Shown here: positions 57,566 to 64,000 of the stretch, piece after piece
Numbering within the stretch: the stretch's first letter is position 1
How the letters are laid out: each line of letters starts with the position of its first letter
Translations under genes and position numbers: made by a program
NCBI GenBank assembly: GCA_033032865.1
Contig: JAWHQI010000028.1
Coordinates: forward strand, 7,335,001 to 7,399,000
Direction: 5' to 3'
DNA length: 64,000 bases
Source: Dactylorhiza incarnata
Lineage: Eukaryota; Streptophyta; Magnoliopsida; Asparagales; Orchidaceae
Notes under the pieces: model-generated
What the model saw: only the letters and a program-made list of their open reading frames with translations
Databases searched by the model: none
What the model was told of the DNA's origin: nothing

Positions 57566-59072
57566 AATTCCCCCTTTTGATAATAACAAATCCATTAATG
57601 ATAAATCAGAGCATTAATATATAAGCATGATAAAAATCTACTTGTGTGTGAGTGTGAGAGATGACTTAGGATAAATGTCAATATTAGTAGTTAGAATTGC
57701 TCCCCCTAAATATGTGTTCCCCCTATGCGAATGCTCCCATTAAAAGAATTCTATCAACTTAATCTTTGAGTTTAATCATGTTGATATTTCCATTTGATAA
57801 CACATTATTTATCATTTAATTTTCCCCCCTTTTGTTATTAGCAAAAGTGGGCAAGGAATCCACAGACACAAAAGAGAGGATTTTTGTTTGAAAAAGATAA
57901 GGCATGATCGAGCGTTTAGAGAAAATGAAATGATAATGAGTTTTAAGGATAATAAGGTAATGATTTCCAAGTAACTAATCTACCCAGACAATATGTCTAC
58001 ACCCAAGACCCATACTAAGTGACGGATGGTCATGAGGAGCTGCAAATAAGCCGTAGGTTGGGGTGTTAGTCTCATACGCAAACACTAGAAAATACTCAAC
58101 CTAGCACTCTCCCCCCAGTGCCTCGCAAGGCCCCACTGGAACCCTCCCCGGTTAAGAACAAGACATGACTTAACGGTTAGATTATCTAATGCCTACAACC
58201 CTACGCCCCCGCTATGGTGAGATATGTAATCATGGGATAATACTTATTGGAAACATTAAGCATTTTAAATCTAATGATAGGTACATAGCCTATGGATTTA
58301 TATTTTTATTTGAATTTTTAAACAAAAAAACTCACATAGCTATTTTGAAATCCATTAATGAATCAGAGTTTTTAGCATTGCGGAAGAATGAAAGAAACAT
58401 CTTTATGAAAAGCATAATAATAAATAAGATTTTAAGTTTTGAAATTGTCATAGGAGTAAATCAGAGTTCTTAGCATTAAAAAATGATATGCGTGTTAGAA
58501 CAACCAATATAAATTTTACCAAGCAAGTCTACCACTTGTTAAAAAATTTTGAGATTTAAGACTTGATATAAGCATGAAAGCGCAAGGTAAAAATATATGG
58601 TGATGATGTGGAAGACTTATAGAGATACAAGAAACAACTTTTTTGTAATCATGATTATCCATAAGAAGAAATATGAGTTAAATTCAAAAAGAGAAGATGT
58701 TTTTTTGTAAATCAAGTTCTTATAAAATCTTTTGACAATAAAGTAACCAAGCATGAAAGGAATATATCAATAAGAGACTACTACAATGTTATTGTAATTC
58801 ATAAATTCAAGACATACCAAACATTGTAGAGAGCATGCTAGGTTATCTAGTGCATTTCATAAATAAAGAGTAGTATAGAATTAGCATTAGGATCCAATAC
58901 TCATGAGATGAAGTGTTATAGAAGATAGTGATGTGCACATAAGTGTATTTTGAATAGAGTAAACAAATGATTTAATCAAAAATACAAGACATACGTAGAG
59001 TAAAGTGCATAATAAAACACAAATAGTTTTACTTGCCCACACTTTAATGCACATAGAAAATGTACAACTACC

Positions 59073-59310
59073 AAGGTGCTTTGCACACACAATGCTCATT
59101 AAGACTTATTAGGGTGCAAAGTAGTGCTTTGGGGATCACACACTGTTTATTTTGTCAATATTGTTTTTTTGTGATCTAGTGTACTTAAGAGTAAGTGGTT
59201 TTATTTTTGTAAGAAGGTTTGCACAAGACACTTTATTATTCTTTCCAAGGTGCTCAACCTCACAATGCTTAGTAAGACTTATCAAGAGGTTCAAGTAGTG
59301 CTTGGTGGAA
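59073..59310. repeat. pair of imperfect hairpin repeats in E8
   Basis: Copy 1 (59073-59141) has arms CTTTGCAC and GTGCAAAG. Copy 2 (59246-59310) has arms AACCTC and GAGGTT. Both share AAGGTGCT, ACAATGCT, TAAGACTTAT and AGTAGTGCTT. The arms differ between copies but stay paired. Confidence 0.75.
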
Positions 59311-59828
59311 TTATCTTTGTCAATTTATTTCATGATTTTTGTTTTATACAAAGTTCTCTGAATACACTTGTTATGCAAACCAATTTGATTTTTGAAAGCA
59401 CAACCACTTTTCTTAATTTTTAAAGAGTGCAAGTAAAGGTAGTGTAGATAAGATACTTATGCAATTTTAATTCATTGTACTATTACAATACATACACAAG
59501 CATTCTTAGACTAAAAGCACATGTAGAGAATGCCAAAATAAGTGAGTGAATAAATATCATTATCAACCATAAAGCATTTACTGATACTTAGAGGCATGCT
59601 AAGCTTGGTTCTACACACTTTTTACAATATAATTGATGCACATGTGATTAGATATATCAAAGCATGATAAAAACAATATTCAAAGTAGTTTGAAAAGATA
59701 AATTTCAACATTGAAGAAGGTCGAAATGATATATTAAATCATGCTCGATTTTTTACAATAAAGTCTGTACAGTTTTATGATAGTTTGAAAAAATAATTTT
59801 GTTTTAAGATTTGAACTCTTATAATTGA

Positions 59829-59920
59829 TCTTGGACTTCCCGAGGGCTACCCTATGAGGGGTTCGCCCGGTACTATGAGATGTGATGGGATGATAGCCCA
59901 AATCTTCCTTTCGCAAGATA
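59829..59920. repeat. block shared with E6 (about 90 bp)
   Basis: Starts TCTTGGACTTCCCGAGG, identical to E6 at 41541-41557, with good similarity onward including GGTACTA and a TTTC end. Same orientation relative to both elements. Confidence 0.85.
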
Positions 59921-60186
59921 TATGTAAATAAAAAAGTGAAGTTCAACAAATAATATTTTAATGAGTTATATGTTTTATATTTTTGTATTTGATTTTTATT
60001 GTTTGCATATAAAACAAAACAAACAAATGACCACAAGAATAATTTTTTTTTGTAATTTGGCTTTTGTAATTTTGTATTTCAATTTTTCAAAAACCAATAA
60101 TATGCAGATATGCAAAAATAAGTAGTACATATAAAATAACATATTTTTAGGGATTTTGCAAAAATTAAAAAATACAAAAAATCAGA

Positions 60187-60216
60187 GAGGTGCGCTAACG
60201 CTGGCGCTAGCGCGAT
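60187..60216 (-). repeat. internal copy of the E8 LTR palindrome
   Basis: Contains GCGCTAACGCTGGCGCTAGC, matching the LTR array units, in otherwise AT-rich DNA. A clear TATA box or ORF does not follow. Confidence 0.7.
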
Positions 60217-61395
60217 AAATAGTACATTATTTTTCAAGATTTTGGAAATTCTGATTATTGATCTTGATTAAGTGTCCCAAGAGTAGTTTCATGCAGAAAT
60301 TTCAAAATTTTTGGAGATGTCTAGATAGTGTAAATTGCATGAAACGTTAGCGATTTTTTATACGACTTAACAATGCATGATATATATTTTCTTATATCTT
60401 CATTTTGTTTTTTCTAAGGCTTATATTTATCAATATAATGTAAGTTGGAAATGATAGGAAATTTAAGCACAAGATATCATGTTTGAATAAGCCAACAAGT
60501 ATGATTTAAATGATTAGCATGAAATGATGTTTATGCAAAGAATAGCATGGATAAGCCCTAGATAAGAATCCAACCCGTATATATTGGCAAACATTTAAAA
60601 CCTAACATAGACATAATTATTCTTTTAGGTGACAATGTTAGTATGATAAGTTTGAGAATAATGTTATGTCAAAGTATAATAGTGATTCAATTTATAGACT
60701 TAAAATGATGTGAAGATTCTATTTGATTTGTTCTTATTGATATCAAGATGATTCTAAGGTCTAAACTTGGAATAAATCATAATACACAAATAATACACCA
60801 ACCATGGTATGCAATTTATAATTCCAATTGTCATCATATAATTCATATAAATGTGATAGAAATAGTTATTTTTAGAAGATTTTGATATGAATTATGATAT
60901 ATTGTTTTTAGAGAATTTTATCAAAGGACTTCAATAGATCATGGTGGTGCATGTGCATTCAATATTCAATATGATGGTAAATTCTTCCAATACATTTTAG
61001 TGATTTTCTTTTTACTTATGAATTTTGAATAAATATGTGATTTTTATTAGGTGAACAATAGTGATGGTTTAGATCAAGTTTGATATCAAGGAGTGAATCA
61101 AGGTACAATTTTTGTTTTGAAAAAGAAAAAGAACATATTGAAAATTGAGCTTTCTTTTAGATCTTGAACTTTCTTTTAGATCATGTTATTTCTCTAATTT
61201 TGTTGATGAAGGCTAAAGTGCTTAATAGCCTAATAACTTGATTTAATTAAAATATCTTATAGCAAATTTATAGTTCAATTTATATGAATACTATATGATA
61301 ATTATAGGCAATAATTTTAATATTAATAGATAGGTCACCAAAATAAAATATGACTTTGAATTTTGATCAATTTGATTTATAAACTCATTAAGCTT

Positions 61396-63030
61396 TTAAG
61401 AGATAAAATCATATTTCCAATAATATGTAAGATGACCATGACATGATAGCTTAAAATAAGGTGAAAAACAAAGAAAATAAAAAGGAACATTATGCATATC
61501 ATGAAGTAGAGATTTTTGTAATTCATTTTGATTTATTTCTACTTCTTGCAAATGAAAGATACTAGTGAATAAGAGATTTAGGTATCCAAAGTTTACCATG
61601 TGAGATGGTTCCTTTGGGTACCCAAATATATCATATTGGTTTGTGGGTAGATAATGATGAATGGGTCCTTTCATGTGAAGTTAATGTTTCAGTTTTAATT
61701 TTGGGTCTCCATTCAAATCTTGGTTTAATGTTATTTTTATACATCAAATTTCTATTGTGGTTATCTTTATTTTGAAGATTATAATTGAAAGTATCGTTCA
61801 TAGGAAATTTGTGAAATTTCAATTTTAAGTTGGGAAAAACATGATTTTGTAAATAATGATGATTTGGTTTTTGATTTACAAAAACTTTTTGTTTCTTATT
61901 CCCATTATTAGGTTTATTTAAGATATTCATATTTGTATTCAACTTGCTTTTAGATATTACTTGATATTCTAAATTTGTATGTTGTGAATTCATAATTTTC
62001 ATAAGCAAGTTGATTTTTTATTTTAATTCATCATTTTTGGCCTTAAGATTATCCCTAGTTTTATTAAAAGCCATTGTGCTATTTTTAAGAGTGGAAATAA
62101 TTGAATCAATATGAGTTTGATAATTATTTCTAAATTCCTCAAATGTTTCATCCATCTCTTTGATTTCAATTTTATAACTTTTGCATGTAGCACAATTACT
62201 TCTCAAAGATGAATTTTCTAAAGATAATTTTTCATTTTGTTCTTTTACAATTAATAGTTCTTTTTCAAAATCCTTGAATTTTTCATTAATATTATTTCAA
62301 TCAAAACACGGTTTTATATTTTCAAATAAACTGCAAGGTGGAGAATAATCAAACACATCAATCTTTGTTTCTACATTAGTTTTAGCTTTTAAGTTTTTAT
62401 TTTCTAAGCGTAATTTTGAATTTAAATTTTCTAATTTCTTAATTTTACGCTTAGTAGTTTGTAGCAATTGTAATGCAGAAATATAATTGCAAAAGATGGA
62501 ATTTGATTTCCTTACAGCGCTTGCAGTGAAATTTGAGCATAGAGTTGCTTTGTTATCTTTATCTTTTTGACATTCATCTTCCAAAGATAAGATTTCTTCT
62601 TTTTCACTTGTTGTGCTCTCCATTGATTCATCGTGAGAGGAGCTTTCTTGAACATCTGTGCGAGCTTGTGTGTTCTCTAATTCTTGCGTTTGTTCCATAC
62701 CTATAAGAGAAAAATCATACATTTCTTCAAAAAATTTCCATACCTTGTATGCATTGGAAAAGCAATAAATCAATTTGAAAATTTCTTGAGATAAGGCACA
62801 AAAATACTATTTAAAGCCTTTGCATTTAGGTTACATTCTTTTTTATTTGTTTCATCCACTAGTCTTACTATTGCTATATTCCATGCTTCGATATCAAAAT
62901 TTTTAATAAATTTTTCCATTAACAATTTCCACCCTTTATAATTTCTCCCTTCGAATAAAGGTGGTGCAAGAGATTTTTTTTCTTCATAAAAATTTCCCCC
63001 ACTAATAGAAGCGAGATCATGAGACGCCAT
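61396..63030 (-). pseudogene. E8 gag-like region, broken and shortened
   Basis: It starts MASHDLASISGGNFYEEKKS, 49 nt after the PBS, with PPLFEGRNYKGWKLLMEKF, a typical copia gag opening. A frameshift near 62790 leads to KVWKFFEEMYDFSLIG. The central capsid part appears to be missing, because an acidic Gln/Glu/Ser segment follows at once. Then comes a coiled coil (KRKIKKLENLNSKLRLENKN). More open pieces (62206-62018, 62008-61631, 61674-61396) are Asn/Lys-rich. No zinc knuckle was found. It starts at the only Met near the leader. Confidence 0.75.
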
Positions 63031-63065
63031 TATTCCAGGTTGTTAAGCCCATTTGGAATAACCTA

Positions 63066-63078
63066 GCTCTGATACCGC
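63066..63078 (-). promoter_or_regulatory. E8 primer-binding site
   Basis: Minus-strand GCGGTATCAGAGC, the tRNA-iMet site with the first T replaced by C, next to the LTR at 63080. Confidence 0.8.
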
Positions 63079-63079
63079 T

Positions 63080-64000
63080 TGTTGGATCTGTAGGCGCCCT
63101 TAGAGGGGGGGTGAATAAGGGTTTTAAATATTTATGTTATATTTTGAATGACTTGAAAGAATAAGATATTAAAATACTGCTTTTAAATAAAGATCTAAAT
63201 TGTTTTATAATGAAAGAGAGGATAATAAACACTTTAGAGAAATGAAGAATAAAATCAATTTTATTACACAAAGAGACACATGATTACTATTCATAAAATT
63301 GATTACAAAATTAGATTTCTATAATGCTATAAATCGGAGGCGAATAATTATAAAACTCTTTTTTGTTTTCTATCATGACTCGTATCCCCACGAACTGGTG
63401 GCCCTAGCCTATCCTTCCCCCGGATACGGCCTCAATCCGCTCTAGCCAATCCTTCCCCGGATATTGCATCAAGCACCCCTAGACCTAACCTAGATCTAGT
63501 CGCCAACACGAGGCAAATTTCTGCCCTAAGTCCTACCCAGACCTAGTCGCCAACACGAGGCGAATCCACTAAGTGATTATAAGGATAAAGATGTGAAATA
63601 AACAACAATAATATAAAAAACTCCCTCTAAAGAACTTCTGAAGTCGGAGATGAAGGATCGCTGTAGAATAAGCGTGGTTGAAGCGATCGTCCTTCGGATA
63701 TAGCGTGACGAAGTCCTCCTTCAGAATCTCTCTAAGCTTTTTGGTGGGAGATCAACTCTTGGCCGAACAAGGCTCTGGAATTATGGCACTAAACCTCTCT
63801 TCAACTTCTCTAAGGAAAATGAGAGAAGAGGGCTCCTTTTATAGGAGAGAGCGCTAGCGCTTGTGCTAACGCTACCGTCGGCGCTATCCCAGTATAACAT
63901 TATTCTGCGTGTGCGTATCTTTCTTTCCAAGGAAACATTGTCGGCTTTCCTCTTGGGCTCCTCGCTACCGCCTGTGCTATCAGCTACAGCCTGGCGCTAG
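63080..64000 (-). repeat. E8 5' LTR, partial
   Basis: Matches 56461 onward, with several small differences including an insertion at about 63265-63325. TATA box at 63835-63845 and the beginning of the array. The window ends within it. Confidence 0.92.

Larger units (their letters stand above)
57566..61395 (-). other. E8 internal non-coding region
   Basis: AT-rich DNA where pol would be expected, without family motifs. It contains two related hairpin repeats (59073-59141 and 59246-59310), the block shared with E6 (59829-59920) and one copy of the LTR-type palindrome (60187-60216). A 94-aa plus-strand ORF at 58189-58473 has no recognisable feature and is probably chance. Confidence 0.7.
56461..64000 (-). 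mobile_element. E8: gag-only copia-type element, right end outside the window
   Basis: A complete 3' LTR (56461-57565) and the start of the 5' LTR (63080 on) flank 5514 bp with a gag-like region and 3.8 kb of non-coding DNA. There is no protease, integrase, RT or RNase H. The left flank ends TCAAG; the other target copy lies outside. The PBS and gag style fit SIRE-type copia. It inserted in E7. Confidence 0.9.

Noticed and set aside
58189..58473. 94-aa ORF as a small gene in E8
   Set aside because: On the strand opposite to the element, AT-rich codons, no motif, no start context; chance ORF is likelier.

Overview
The window is flowering-plant nuclear DNA made almost wholly of nested transposable elements. 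I found no host gene, tRNA, rRNA or CRISPR. The evidence for a plant is tRNA-iMet and tRNA-Asp primer-binding sites, Ty1/copia and Athila-type Ty3/gypsy polyproteins, and an RTE-type LINE. A eudicot is likely but not proven. Such a landscape fits gene-poor heterochromatin.

Layout on the + axis. E1 (1-5643, +) is the 3' part of an Athila-lineage gypsy element with an open RT-RNaseH-integrase frame. E2 (6561-14335, +) is a complete copia-type element with a GCTAA target duplication; it has gag and an accessory ORF (here 'ORF3') but no pol. A terminal-inverted-repeat DNA element (14950-16282) carries a second one nested inside it. E9 (16678-21665, -, target CTTTT) is a decayed short-LTR copia element. 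E3 (21896-33434, -) is a broken copia element: a 3' LTR, gag pieces, a LINE inserted in it, and E4 inserted in its gag. E4 (27023-33049, -, target GAACT) is a non-autonomous relative of E1. E7 (about 33435-35003 and 52439-56460, -) is a SIRE-type copia element split by E5. E5 (35004-52438, -, target AAGAT) is an almost complete SIRE-type element, itself split by E6 (38659-43866, -), a gene-less LTR element with near-identical LTRs. E8 (56461 to beyond 64000, -) is a gag-only copia element inserted in E7.

The strongest new signal is architectural. Every long-LTR family here has an array of its own short CG-containing palindromes in U3. In four families it lies within about 20 nt upstream of a TATA box. 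In the SIRE-type elements a second array lies inside the element, between pol (or its deletion point) and ORF3, followed by a TATA-like box about 100-150 nt before the ORF3 start codon. I infer that ORF3 has its own internal promoter built like the LTR promoter. ORF3 recurs in E2, E5 and E7 with a conserved core. Other unusual signals are a block of about 90 nt shared by the unrelated non-autonomous elements E6 and E8, hairpin repeats whose stems change in a compensated way, and triplicated polypurine motifs conserved in spacing between E1 and E4.

Inferred insertion order: E7 and E3 are old; E5 entered E7, E4 entered E3, E8 entered E7; E6 entered E5 last.
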